Origin: an uncultured Coriobacteriales bacterium
Lineage (GTDB): Bacteria; Actinomycetota; Coriobacteriia; Coriobacteriales; UMGS124
NCBI GenBank assembly: GCA_902464015.1
Contig: CABQHM010000014.1
Location: 1-60,406, forward strand
DNA length: 60,406 nucleotides
Direction of reading: 5' to 3'
Shown here in pieces: positions 16,081-25,040 of the stretch (positions are counted from its first letter, which is position 1; each line of letters begins with the position of its first letter). Position numbers and translations under genes: made by a program. A model generated the notes under the pieces. The model was not told the DNA's origin and did not search any database. It worked only from the letters and a program-made list of their open reading frames with translations.

Positions 16081-17511
16081 CTATGCCATTCCCAGCCAGG
16101 TGCTGATGACGGGAATCCAGCCGCCGACCCACACAATGACGATGAGTACGGGCAGCACGTAGGACACGTACACGCGCGCCCAGGCCGGGAACTTCATGCC
16201 GTCGCCCTTGTCGACCTCGGCCAGGAACGCCTTCCAGCCCCAGCCGCGCTTGGTGGTGCAGAACAGCAGGAACACGAGTGCGCCGATGGACAGGATGTTG
16301 TTGGAGAGGATGAAGTCCTCAAGCGACTGGATGTCGCCGATGCCGGGCACTTGGAACGCCGACCACAGGTTGTAGCCCAGGATGCAGGGCAGGCCCAGTG
16401 CGAAGAGCAGCACACCGTTGATGGCACAGGCTTTCTTGCGGCTGATGCCCCACTGGTCGATGCTGAACGCCATGATGTTCTCGAACACGGTGACGATGGT
16501 TGAGAGCGCCGCGAAGCTCATGAACAGGAAGAAGAGCGTCGACCACAGGCGGCCCATCCACATCTGCTGGAACACTGCGGGCAGCGTGATGAAGACGAGG
16601 CCGGGGCCCGAGCCGGGCTCCACGCCGAAGGTGAAGCAGGTGGGGAAGATGATGAGGCCAGCCATGAGGGCCACGAGCGTGTCGAGACCTGCGATGCGTA
16701 CGCTCTCGCCGGTGATGGAGCGCTCCGGGCTCATGTAGCTGCCGAACACGCTCATGGAGCCCACGCCCACGCCGAGCGTGAAGAACGCCTGGCCCATGGC
16801 GGCGAACACCGCGTCGGTGAAGCCCTCGGGTCCGTTGGCGAAGAGCTTGCCGAAGTCGGGCATGAGGTAGAAGGACAGGCCCTCGCCTGCGCCCGGCAGC
16901 GTCACGGCGCGCACGCACAGCACAATGAGCAGCACAAACAGAAGAGACATGAGCACCTTGCTCGCACGCTCGATGCCCTTTTGCAGGCCGAAGCTTGTGA
17001 CGACGGCGCCGAACACGACAACCACCGCCAGGCAGGCGATCATCTCGCCGGGGTTGGACAGCATGGTGCCGAAGACAGCTTCCACACCCTCGGCGCCGAC
17101 GCCTTCGAACGCACCCGTCGCGCTCTTCACCGTGTAGTCGAGCATCCAGCCGGCCACGGCGGCGTAGAACATCATGAGCAGGTAGCTGCCCACCAGTCCC
17201 AGCCATTTTGCCCAATGCCACTTTGTGCCCTTGGGCTCGAGCACGTCGAAGCTGCGCGCGATGCCCTTTTTGGAGCCGCGGCCGCACGTGAACTCAAAGA
17301 TAAGGATGGGAAGTGAGAAGACCAGCAAAAACACCAGGTAGATAACGACGAAAGCCGCTCCGCCATACTGGCCGGTGATGTAGGGGAAACGCCAGATGTT
17401 TCCCAGTCCGATGGCGCATCCCGCCGCCGCGAAGAGAAAGCCCACCCGTGAGGCGAACTGTTCGCGCGACGGCTTTTCGGACACTGCGGGGGCCTCGATG
17501 CTCGATTTCAT
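16081..17511 (-). CDS. Sodium-dependent transporter of the NSS (SNF) family
   Basis: 476 residues from ATG 17511, chosen because AGGAG lies seven bases upstream, while the ATG at 17517 is too close to it. The first helix has AAGCAIGLGNIWRFPYITG, the NSS signature with the unwound helix that binds substrate and Na+. About twelve hydrophobic segments follow. Known bacterial members take up amino acids such as Trp, Tyr or Met with Na+. Substrate not assignable here. It ends at a strong terminator and follows the HemW-like gene by about 150 bp. Confidence 0.92.
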   Translation of the reverse strand: MKSSIEAPAVSEKPSREQFASRVGFLFAAAGCAIGLGNIWRFPYITGQYGGAAFVVIYLVFLLVFSLPILIFEFTCGRGSKKGIARSFDVLEPKGTKWHWAKWLGLVGSYLLMMFYAAVAGWMLDYTVKSATGAFEGVGAEGVEAVFGTMLSNPGEMIACLAVVVVFGAVVTSFGLQKGIERASKVLMSLLFVLLIVLCVRAVTLPGAGEGLSFYLMPDFGKLFANGPEGFTDAVFAAMGQAFFTLGVGVGSMSVFGSYMSPERSITGESVRIAGLDTLVALMAGLIIFPTCFTFGVEPGSGPGLVFITLPAVFQQMWMGRLWSTLFFLFMSFAALSTIVTVFENIMAFSIDQWGISRKKACAINGVLLFALGLPCILGYNLWSAFQVPGIGDIQSLEDFILSNNILSIGALVFLLFCTTKRGWGWKAFLAEVDKGDGMKFPAWARVYVSYVLPVLIVIVWVGGWIPVISTWLGMA

Positions 17512-17668
17512 CTGCATGCTCCTGAATCCGTTGCCGTGTGCTCCGCACCTTGTCGGCGGGGCAGTTGGTTCACTATAGCACTGAATGGCTCCGGTACCAG
17601 GTGAGGTTATGCGAATGGGGCTGCGCCGGCTGGTGCGAGCGCTAGATAGGGGGCGGGACGAGCCGCGC

Positions 17669-18634
17669 CTAGGCGTGATGGACTTTGGCTATGCACTTTT
17701 CCGGATTGTCTGAAAAACGCAGGTACGTAGCGAGATCCGAGGTGTTTTGGGCCTCAACGCCTTCAAAGTGCGTGAGGGCTGCCAGGCCATAGCCGAGAAT
17801 GTCGGCCCGCCCCGAGCCGCCCAGCTGCACGAACCGGCTTTCATGGCCGGGAAGGGCCCAGCGGTGAGGGGCATATTCTGCGAAGCCTGCAGCTTGAAGC
17901 GACTTGCTCATGGCGAGTCGGCATGAGACGGCTTTCTCTGATGGGCTGTCGCCGCACGTCAGCAGGTGCACTTCTGCGGCACCATAGGAGAGCGCGGCCT
18001 TCACACTTTCGCAGGCGCCGGAGGGAGTTTGCCCCGGGATGCCCGCGAGGAGCTCGAAGGAGAGGTCGATTTTGCGGCCGGCGAGTTTGACGCCCAGCCC
18101 GTCGTCACACCGTGGGCCCAACACCATGCGTGTGACGTCCATGGCGTTGGGGCCGAGCGTGCGACCGAGGATGCGCCATTCGCTGGCCGAGTGCGTGGCA
18201 TAGTCCACCACCAGCCTGTTTACATGTCCGATGCGGAAGGCGTCCATCGAGGCCGCGGATACCATGCCGGGGCGTACGCGCAGGGCCACCTCGGCGTCTT
18301 CGGCGAGAAGGAAGGCGTGGCGCATGTCGCGCAAAAGCGCCCCCAGTGCATCGTCAGCAACGTGGGCCGCCATGCCGTCGGTAAGCGCCACGGCCTGCAC
18401 CTGGCAGTCGGCGTAATCGGGGGCGCTGGCAAGCACCTCGCGGGCGAGCGCCTCCACATAGGCATGGCCGTCCACCATACGCGGGTCGAGCATGCCCGGC
18501 GCGCCGTTGCCGCCCGCTTCCGGAGAGAAAGGCATGCGCAGCTCAAGCACGATGGGGCGCAGACCCATACCTCCCGGCGTCGTTTCGCAGCCCACGGCCC
18601 GCGAGTCCTCGTTGCAACCGCTGTTCGTTCCCAT
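17669..18634 (-). CDS. HemW/HemN-like protein lacking the radical-SAM cysteines
   Basis: About 321 residues from ATG 18634; ATG 18568 is an alternative, and neither start has ideal ribosome-site spacing. Several stretches line up with coproporphyrinogen oxidase-like HemW: LELRMPFSPEAGG where the family has a PFC..C.YC motif, GHVNRLVVDYATHSASEWRILGR where it has GvnRlS.GvQs...L..lGR, DLSFELLAGIPGQTPSG for the dlm.GlPgQt block, and a C-terminal gADILGYGLAALTHF. The CxxxCxxC cluster and the GGGTPS motif are both missing. It is therefore unlikely to be a radical-SAM enzyme, and may bind heme or tetrapyrrole or be decaying. Confidence 0.65.
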   Translation of the reverse strand: MGTNSGCNEDSRAVGCETTPGGMGLRPIVLELRMPFSPEAGGNGAPGMLDPRMVDGHAYVEALAREVLASAPDYADCQVQAVALTDGMAAHVADDALGALLRDMRHAFLLAEDAEVALRVRPGMVSAASMDAFRIGHVNRLVVDYATHSASEWRILGRTLGPNAMDVTRMVLGPRCDDGLGVKLAGRKIDLSFELLAGIPGQTPSGACESVKAALSYGAAEVHLLTCGDSPSEKAVSCRLAMSKSLQAAGFAEYAPHRWALPGHESRFVQLGGSGRADILGYGLAALTHFEGVEAQNTSDLATYLRFSDNPEKCIAKVHHA

Positions 18635-18695
18635 ACCCTCACACGCTCCCTTCGAACCCCCGCCCGTCTGCAGCCAGCACCGTACAAAAAAGCGA

Positions 18696-18816
18696 CATGT
18701 TTGCGTTTTGTTGGGGGCACGGACCACACAGCCCAAGTCCCCACCTCATCTACCTGCGACGATGCAGTCGCACCTTGACCGGATGGCCGCCTCGTCGCAA
18801 TTAAAACGCAAACATG
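18696..18816. repeat. Pair of inverted 14-bp sites, CATGTTTGCGTTTT
   Basis: CATGTTTGCGTTTT at 18696-18709 recurs perfectly inverted at 18803-18816. Both copies also share a preceding CAAAA run at similar distance. The pair lies between the HemW-like gene and the next flavoprotein gene. They may be regulator sites or ends of a 121-bp element. Confidence 0.7.
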
Positions 18817-18935
18817 CGGGAGTTTTGGGCATCGGCGGGCCAACTGCCCCGCCGATGCCCAGCAAAGGGGTGCGGGCGGCCCGCATGCATGCCCCCCGCA
18901 CCCCGCACAACCTGCCGGCCTTCCTTAAGAATGCC

Positions 18936-20726
18936 TTACTCGGCCAGGTCCGCCAGGTGCTCGCCCAGGATGGCGCCCAGGACCGTGGCGAAGCCGATGG
19001 AGATGCCGTTGATCGGTGCGGTGTACTGCAACGGGAACCGGCCGCCCGAGCAGTTGCCCGTGGCGAAGAGGCCTGGGATGGGCTCGAAGTGCTGGTCGAG
19101 AACGGCCTGGTCGCCGTCGACGTTGAGGCCGGCCAGGGTCACAAGGACCAGGTTGGCGTCACGCGTCCACTTCTCGCCGTAGAAGGGACCCTCGTTGATG
19201 GGCCACATCATGTCGGCAGGCTTGGCGTAGTCCTCGTCCTTGCCGGCCTCGGCGAACTGCGAATAGCGCTCGACGCTCTCCACGAAGTTCGCGGCGGCCT
19301 CGCCCTCAAGCCCCAGGTAACCGGCCAGGGTCTCCAGGTCGTCGGCGCAGTACACGCCGTTTGCGCCCTCGGCGCCGGCGGCCTTGGCCTCCTCGAGCTT
19401 GGAGGCGTACTCGTCCATCTTGGCGTCGGTGATGTCGGAGGCGTTGAAGTGGCCAAGGGCCTGGTTCTGGGCGAGCTCGCGCCAGTGGCCCTCATCCCAA
19501 ATCTGGTAGAGCTCGGCGTCGATGGGCTGGCGGGCTGCCTGCACACCGGCGACGAACGGGCTGCCGAAGGCCTCGTTGCAGAAACGCTTGCCGTACTTGT
19601 TGATCCACAGGCCTGAGGCGGCACCGAACAGGCCGGCGCGGTTGGGCGCGGTGTTGCCGCCCATCGTGGCGCGGGGCCCGATCTCCATCACGCCGCCGGC
19701 CCAGATGCCCATCTTGATGCCGTAGCCGTCGCGACCGGAGCCCATGAGCTGGGTGTAGGGGTTGCTCTCCTGAACCTCGGTGCACAGGGCGCTGTACATG
19801 TCGGAGTTGGCGGAGAAGTCGCCCATTGCCAGGACCACGCCCAGCTTGGCGTTGATCTTGGTGTAGGTGCCGTCCTCGTCGTTCTGAACGATGGCGCCGG
19901 TGACCTTGCCGTCTTCCTTCACGAGGGCCTTTGCCGAGGTGCCGAAGAGGGCCTGGGAGTCCGGGCTTGCCTCAATGCCCTTGTCGACGGACGCGGTGCA
20001 GAACTCGCCCGAGCTGGAGAACGCGCCGCTGCCCAGGTTGATGACGGCGGGGTAGGTCCAGAAGTAGCCCTTCCTGTAGTTGTAGCCGCTGTCGGCCTCG
20101 ATGGAGTCAACGCCGGTCACTGCAGAAAGGTCGGGCTGAAGCTCCATCATCCAGTCCACCAGCTCACCGTTGCGCGTGGCGAATTGCTTGATGAGATCGG
20201 GCTGGGCGCGGCCGGTGCTCTGAAGCTGGTAGGAGTCGATGAAATCCCACGGGTCGAACGTGGACTTTGGGACGCCGAGGACCTCCTCCTGCCAAGTGGA
20301 GTTGAAATGGCCAAGCTGTCCGCCGTATGTGGTGAACCCGTCCTTGTCCTGCGAGTCAACGCCAACGACGCTCAGGCCCTTCTCGCAAGCCATGCGGAAG
20401 CATTGGGAGCCTGCGTAGCCCAGGCCCAGTACGACGACATCGGCGTCAAGCGTCTCGGCGATGTCGGCCTCGTCGATGACGGGGGCCTCGTCCACCCAGT
20501 TGCGGCGCATGGAGTAGTAGACCGTGTCGCCGTTCTCGTCGACGCGGGCGACGTTGTCCTCACCGGAGTAGGGCTCGGTGGTTGCGGTGGCAAGCAGGGG
20601 GCCACCGGACGGGGCACCCGCGGGGGTGCTCTCGTCGGCGAGGGCCGCACCAGCGCTGACCGTCATAGCGGCGGCGCCGGCGGCGGCAATGAGGGAGCGA
20701 CGGGAAATACGGGAAATCTGAGACAT
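18936..20726 (-). CDS. Tat-exported FAD-dependent reductase (fumarate/urocanate reductase family)
   Basis: 596 residues. Tat signal ISRRSLIAAAGAAAM near residue 7, cleavage probably near ALADES. The dinucleotide-binding motif VVVLGLGYAGSQ is at about residue 95. The closing motif IPGLFATGNCSGGRF completes the FAD site. NKYGKRFCNEAFGSP is the G.RF.NE element of the capping region. There is no FMN-binding or heme domain, so electrons must come from a separate partner. Substrate unknown. It lies 81 bp downstream of the FMN-carrying flavoprotein gene on the same strand and is probably co-transcribed with it. Confidence 0.88.
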   Translation of the reverse strand: MSQISRISRRSLIAAAGAAAMTVSAGAALADESTPAGAPSGGPLLATATTEPYSGEDNVARVDENGDTVYYSMRRNWVDEAPVIDEADIAETLDADVVVLGLGYAGSQCFRMACEKGLSVVGVDSQDKDGFTTYGGQLGHFNSTWQEEVLGVPKSTFDPWDFIDSYQLQSTGRAQPDLIKQFATRNGELVDWMMELQPDLSAVTGVDSIEADSGYNYRKGYFWTYPAVINLGSGAFSSSGEFCTASVDKGIEASPDSQALFGTSAKALVKEDGKVTGAIVQNDEDGTYTKINAKLGVVLAMGDFSANSDMYSALCTEVQESNPYTQLMGSGRDGYGIKMGIWAGGVMEIGPRATMGGNTAPNRAGLFGAASGLWINKYGKRFCNEAFGSPFVAGVQAARQPIDAELYQIWDEGHWRELAQNQALGHFNASDITDAKMDEYASKLEEAKAAGAEGANGVYCADDLETLAGYLGLEGEAAANFVESVERYSQFAEAGKDEDYAKPADMMWPINEGPFYGEKWTRDANLVLVTLAGLNVDGDQAVLDQHFEPIPGLFATGNCSGGRFPLQYTAPINGISIGFATVLGAILGEHLADLAE

Positions 20727-20807
20727 GCTGAACCTCCTCGGATGGGGCCCGGGCGGGATGCCCGGGCCAAAGGGTCAAGCACTAACTAAGACAGCCGAGC
20801 CATTCGC

Positions 20808-22991
20808 CTACTTGCTGGCCTGAGCCAGGCAGTCCTCCACAGCGGTGAAGATGGCGGTCGAGGTGACGGTGGCGCCGGAGACGGAGTCGACGCCCGTGGT
20901 GCCGTTGGCGGCCACGATCTCATCGGGCAGCTGCTCGATGGCCTTTGAGCCGATGCCGTCGGTCTCGGAGTTCTCGCCGATCTCGACGCTGGAGACCTTG
21001 CCACCGGCGATCGTCACGGTCACGGGGACGTCGCCACCGATGCCCGAGCCGCTCGCCTCGTAGGTGCCGTCGGTGTAGGTGACGCTCGCGGCCTCGGCGG
21101 CAGCGGCGTCGGACTCGGCGGCCTGCTCCTGCTTCCACTCGCGGTAGAGCGAGGTGTACTCGGTCACGCTGGGGTCGCACGTGGCGGCCTCGGTGCCTGC
21201 GATGCGTCCGTAGGTGAGGCAGATGGAGTGGCTGATGCCGCACACGATGGTGGGGTAGTCAACGGCGAAGCGGCCGCCCTGCACGTTGCCTGCGGCATAC
21301 AAGCCCGGGATGGGGTTGCCGAACTGGTCGATGACCTCGGCCTTCGTCGTGGTCTCAAGGCCACCCATGACAACAAGGAAGTTCCAGGAGTTCGTGGAGT
21401 AGAAGTACGGGGGCGTGTCGATGGGCCACAGGCGCTTGGGCTGCTTGCCGAAGTCGTCGTCGCGACCCTGGGCGCACATCTCGTTGTAGCGGGTCACGGT
21501 CTCGTTGAGCACGGTCGGGTCAACGTGGATGCCCTCGGCGAGCTCGTCGATGGTCCAAGCGACGGTGCCGGAGATGCCCTGGGCCTCCATCTCGGCCTCG
21601 ATTGTCTCCTTGTCGCCCGTGGCGACGGCGGCGTTCCAGGCATCGAGGTCGCCGGCGAACTCCATGACTGCGCCGTGGCCGGGCTGCTGCATGGGCAGGT
21701 GGTTGGGGTAGTTTGCGTCCGTGACGAGGTACCACACCATGCGGGGCTGAAGTTCGGCGATGTTGGCGAAGTTCTGTCCGGGGATATCCTCGTTGGTGAA
21801 GCGGCGGCCGTTGATGTCCAGGAGCAGGCCGGGGTAAGCGCCCTGGTCGCCGGGAGTGCCGTGCGCCATGTGGGGGTGAGGGATGGCCTGCATCATGCCG
21901 CCTACCCACATGCCCATGAGGTGGCCGTCGCCCTGGTTGGACGTGGCGCTGTACACGTTGCGGTCGCGGGCCATGTCGGCGTACATCGGGCACCAGGCCT
22001 GCATGAGGTCGTAGTTGTGGCCGTAGTCGCCCGTGGCAAGCACGACGCCCTTGTTGGCGTTGAACTTGACGTAGTTGCCGTCGGCGTCCTCGGCGATGAC
22101 GGCGGTGACGCGACCCGTGTTGTTGTCCGCGCCGCGAACGAGCTGCCTGCCGCGCATGTTGAAGAAGAACTCGGCACCGAGGTCGATGGAAGCCTGGGCG
22201 AGCAGGTCGATGGCGCCGGGCATGCCACCGTTCATGCCGGACTCCTCGCCCTCAGGAACGGTGAACTCCTGCTGGAAGGCGAACTGGGGGATCCACTCGC
22301 CGGTGACGGGCTCGTACTCCTGCTCGGTCATGGGCCAGCGAGGAATGTCGATGCCATAGCCGGCAGGCTCGAGGAGGTCCTTGTACCACCAGTCGTAGTC
22401 CTCGCCGGAGCGGTTTGCCCAGACGCGCATGAGGGACTGGTTGGCGCGGTTGCCCGTGTACTTCTGCATCTCGAGGCAGACCTCGTTGATGTCGTCGGCG
22501 TCGCACTCCAGGCCGTTGGCCTTCTGGTACTCGGAGTTGATGGTGCCCACATCCTGGCCGCGGGTCTGCCAGGTGTCGGTGGCCTCGATCACGATGACGC
22601 TAGCGCCCTCCTCAGCTGCGGCGCGGGCGGCAGCCAGGCCGGTGATGCCGGCACCGACGACAACGACGTCGGCCGTCTTCTCGTCGCTGAAGTCGGTGAT
22701 GGCCTCGGGTACGGCCATCCAGTCGAGGTCCTTCGGGGTGCCCAGGGGCACGCCGACGGGATACTCGCCCACGGCGGGAACGTAGTCGACGTCACGCGTG
22801 CACATGCTGCCCGGCTCGACAGGACCGCCGAAGCCGCCGGGAGCCCCGGCGCCCTCGGGAGCCCCGGCCTGGTCCTCGGCGGGAGCGGCGGTATCGGCCA
22901 GGGCGGTGCCGCTGGCCATGAGGGCCGCGCCGGCGCCGCTCAGGGCGGCGGTGCGCAGGAAGCTGCGTCGATCAAGTGCTAGCTTTGCCAT
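20808..22991 (-). CDS. Tat-exported flavoprotein reductase with C-terminal FMN-binding domain
   Basis: 727 residues from ATG 22991 with AAGGA seven bases upstream; the open frame continues further but without a start signal. Tat motif DRRSFLRTAALSGAG, then an acidic Gly/Ala/Pro linker, VVVVGAGITGLAAARAAAEE for FAD, DINGRRFTNEDIPG, and IPGLYAAGNVQGGRF. Residues about 640-727 form an FMN_bind domain ending in SVSGATVTS, the SGAT motif that in this family carries covalently linked FMN added by ApbE. The FMN domain is C-terminal, whereas in UrdA-type reductases it usually precedes the FAD domain. Divergent from a LuxR regulator gene. Confidence 0.9.
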   Translation of the reverse strand: MAKLALDRRSFLRTAALSGAGAALMASGTALADTAAPAEDQAGAPEGAGAPGGFGGPVEPGSMCTRDVDYVPAVGEYPVGVPLGTPKDLDWMAVPEAITDFSDEKTADVVVVGAGITGLAAARAAAEEGASVIVIEATDTWQTRGQDVGTINSEYQKANGLECDADDINEVCLEMQKYTGNRANQSLMRVWANRSGEDYDWWYKDLLEPAGYGIDIPRWPMTEQEYEPVTGEWIPQFAFQQEFTVPEGEESGMNGGMPGAIDLLAQASIDLGAEFFFNMRGRQLVRGADNNTGRVTAVIAEDADGNYVKFNANKGVVLATGDYGHNYDLMQAWCPMYADMARDRNVYSATSNQGDGHLMGMWVGGMMQAIPHPHMAHGTPGDQGAYPGLLLDINGRRFTNEDIPGQNFANIAELQPRMVWYLVTDANYPNHLPMQQPGHGAVMEFAGDLDAWNAAVATGDKETIEAEMEAQGISGTVAWTIDELAEGIHVDPTVLNETVTRYNEMCAQGRDDDFGKQPKRLWPIDTPPYFYSTNSWNFLVVMGGLETTTKAEVIDQFGNPIPGLYAAGNVQGGRFAVDYPTIVCGISHSICLTYGRIAGTEAATCDPSVTEYTSLYREWKQEQAAESDAAAAEAASVTYTDGTYEASGSGIGGDVPVTVTIAGGKVSSVEIGENSETDGIGSKAIEQLPDEIVAANGTTGVDSVSGATVTSTAIFTAVEDCLAQASK

Positions 22992-23325
22992 GGTGCATCC
23001 TTTCGGTTGATAGCGCCCGACAGTTGCGTGCGGGCTTGGACGGGAGCAGGCCGCGCCTGCCCTGTGACGTGGAAAAACGTACGTCTGCGCGGCTGGCATT
23101 CCATCCCCCATGGTTGGTCGAAACTGCGCGGCCTCTTGTTTCCCCATCCCCCGTGTTGAAGGCAAAACAAGTACTCCATGTTTGGGGATTGCGCCTATAT
23201 GGCCAGGTAGATGGTGTATCTTTCGATGCTGTCTGGCTTCATTATTTAAAATCGAACATTCCGAGGTCATGAAGAACTGGCATAATGCTGTGAACGGGAA
23301 CCCGACGGGAAAGGCGAGAGGACGA

Positions 23326-24816
23326 ATGCAATCCTCCATCAAAGAAGTCGTTGCGCGCGCCAACGTTACGTGGATGTGCCTGACCGTCCTCGGTCTGGCG
23401 TGCTGCCTCATATCGCTGGGCACGTTCGACGGCTCCATCAGCTCGTTCACGGACGCCGACTTTTTTGGCGTGCGCATCAGTACGGAACCTCTGAGCGGCG
23501 GTCTGCCCATCGTTATCTCCTGTGCGGTTGTCGCATTCTTTTGCCGTGCGCGGCGTTGCGCGTTGGCCGCGTCGCGGGGCCTGTGCATCGGCCTGGCGGT
23601 CGCGAGCGTGGCGGGCCTCGTGCTTCTCTTTTTGAACACCGACGGAATGGTTCCGCGTTGGGCGTCCGAATTCGGAGGGGCCCTGCTGACATTTGCCGGC
23701 ATTTCGGCGCTTGCCCTTTGGGTGCAAATTCTGGCGGGCCAGGGAATCACTGCCGTGCTGATCTGCCTGGGATTTGCGTTCGTCCTCGAGACGGTCATCG
23801 ACCTGCTTGTTGAGAACGCCCTGGTGGATATCGCCGCGATGGTGGTCCTTGCTGTGGTTGTCGCCGGGTCCCCGCTTTTGGCGATGCGCGTTTCGGTCAT
23901 CCCCGCGGTGCGCGTCTCCAACGCCGACGAAACCGATGCTTGCCAGCCGGAGAAGGCACTGTCGCTTTCGTCCGGATTGGCTCCCGTGCTCTCGATAGCG
24001 TGCATTTTCGTCTGGGGCCTCCTTATGGGCCGCGTCCAGGGAATGGGGAGCGGGTCCGACGACGCGTCGCTGTTCCTCTCCTTCATCAAAGACAACGCCG
24101 TGGGCTTGAGCGCGCTCGCCGTGGCCGCGCTTTGCCTCGCCGCGGCGAGCGTTCGCTTCGCTTTCATCGCGGCGCGCATCACGATTCTTGCCATGCTCGT
24201 TTGCTCGTTGTATTTCTCGGGCACCTTCGGCCCCGGCAGCATTCCTATGGGCATGCTGACCATGGGCGTGGCGCGCATGGCCGCTTTTGTCTATATGTGG
24301 ATGCTTGCCTGCGATGCGCTCGCGCATTCTCGAAGCACGGGCGGTGGTCAAAATGCCCCCGCGTTCGTAGTTGTCGTCGGTTGGGGCGTCTTTACGCTTG
24401 CCAACACGCTCTCCACCAAGTTGGGGTTGCTCATACCGGCGGGCGGGGTCGCCTTCCTTGTGTACAACATCGTCATCATGGTTTGCCTGGCAGGCCTGAT
24501 CGTCGTGGAGTTCGTGCCGAAAAAGTCGGTGGAGACCGCCCTTACCGGCCAGAATTCCCAGGCCGGTGCGGCGGCGCCCGCGCCGACGAGCGAGGAGCTC
24601 CTCTCTGTGCAGTGCGCTCAGCTTGCCGAGCGCTATGGCCTCACCGAGCGTGAGCGCGAGGTGCTCGTCCCCCTCGTGCGCGGCCGCAGCGCCTCGAGCA
24701 TCGGCTCGCAGCTCTCCATGAGCACTGAGACCGCCCGCACCCATATCCGCCACATCTACCAGAAAATCGACATCCATTCCCGCGAGGAGCTCATGGATAT
24801 TGTGGACGGCATGTAG
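23326..24816 (+). CDS. Membrane-bound LuxR-family transcriptional regulator
   Basis: 496 residues from ATG 23326 (GAGAGG upstream); ATG 23269 is a possible earlier start. About twelve hydrophobic segments are followed by a LuxR helix-turn-helix (LTEREREVLVPLVRGRSAS, TARTHIRHIYQKIDIHS). It is divergent from the FMN-containing flavoprotein gene and is followed on the same strand by another flavoprotein gene, so it probably controls one or both. Confidence 0.87.
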   Translation: MQSSIKEVVARANVTWMCLTVLGLACCLISLGTFDGSISSFTDADFFGVRISTEPLSGGLPIVISCAVVAFFCRARRCALAASRGLCIGLAVASVAGLVLLFLNTDGMVPRWASEFGGALLTFAGISALALWVQILAGQGITAVLICLGFAFVLETVIDLLVENALVDIAAMVVLAVVVAGSPLLAMRVSVIPAVRVSNADETDACQPEKALSLSSGLAPVLSIACIFVWGLLMGRVQGMGSGSDDASLFLSFIKDNAVGLSALAVAALCLAAASVRFAFIAARITILAMLVCSLYFSGTFGPGSIPMGMLTMGVARMAAFVYMWMLACDALAHSRSTGGGQNAPAFVVVVGWGVFTLANTLSTKLGLLIPAGGVAFLVYNIVIMVCLAGLIVVEFVPKKSVETALTGQNSQAGAAAPAPTSEELLSVQCAQLAERYGLTEREREVLVPLVRGRSASSIGSQLSMSTETARTHIRHIYQKIDIHSREELMDIVDGM

Positions 24817-25040
24817 ACGGGGACGCTTGGAGTCGTTGAGGACGGTTCCCATTTTTTTGGTATTGAGCTTCTGCCACAGGTTCTAAATCACCGTTTTGCC
24901 AGGTTGTCGGCTACCCCAGCATTGAGTATTTCCTTCCCGGGCATTGAATTCTATCGTGAGGGATGTACCGCGCATGAAACGTGAGCCAATCGGGCGGCAC
25001 ACGTTGTGCGCTCTCGTCAAAGAGAAATGGGGTATCTCGT

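Noticed and set aside
22992..24278. N-terminal extension of the FMN-containing flavoprotein on the minus strand
   Set aside because: It is antisense to the LuxR gene. The Tat signal and ribosome site fix the start at 22991.
24817..24858. Possible terminator after the LuxR gene (T7 run at 24852)
   Set aside because: The preceding arms pair poorly, so the T-run alone does not support a call.
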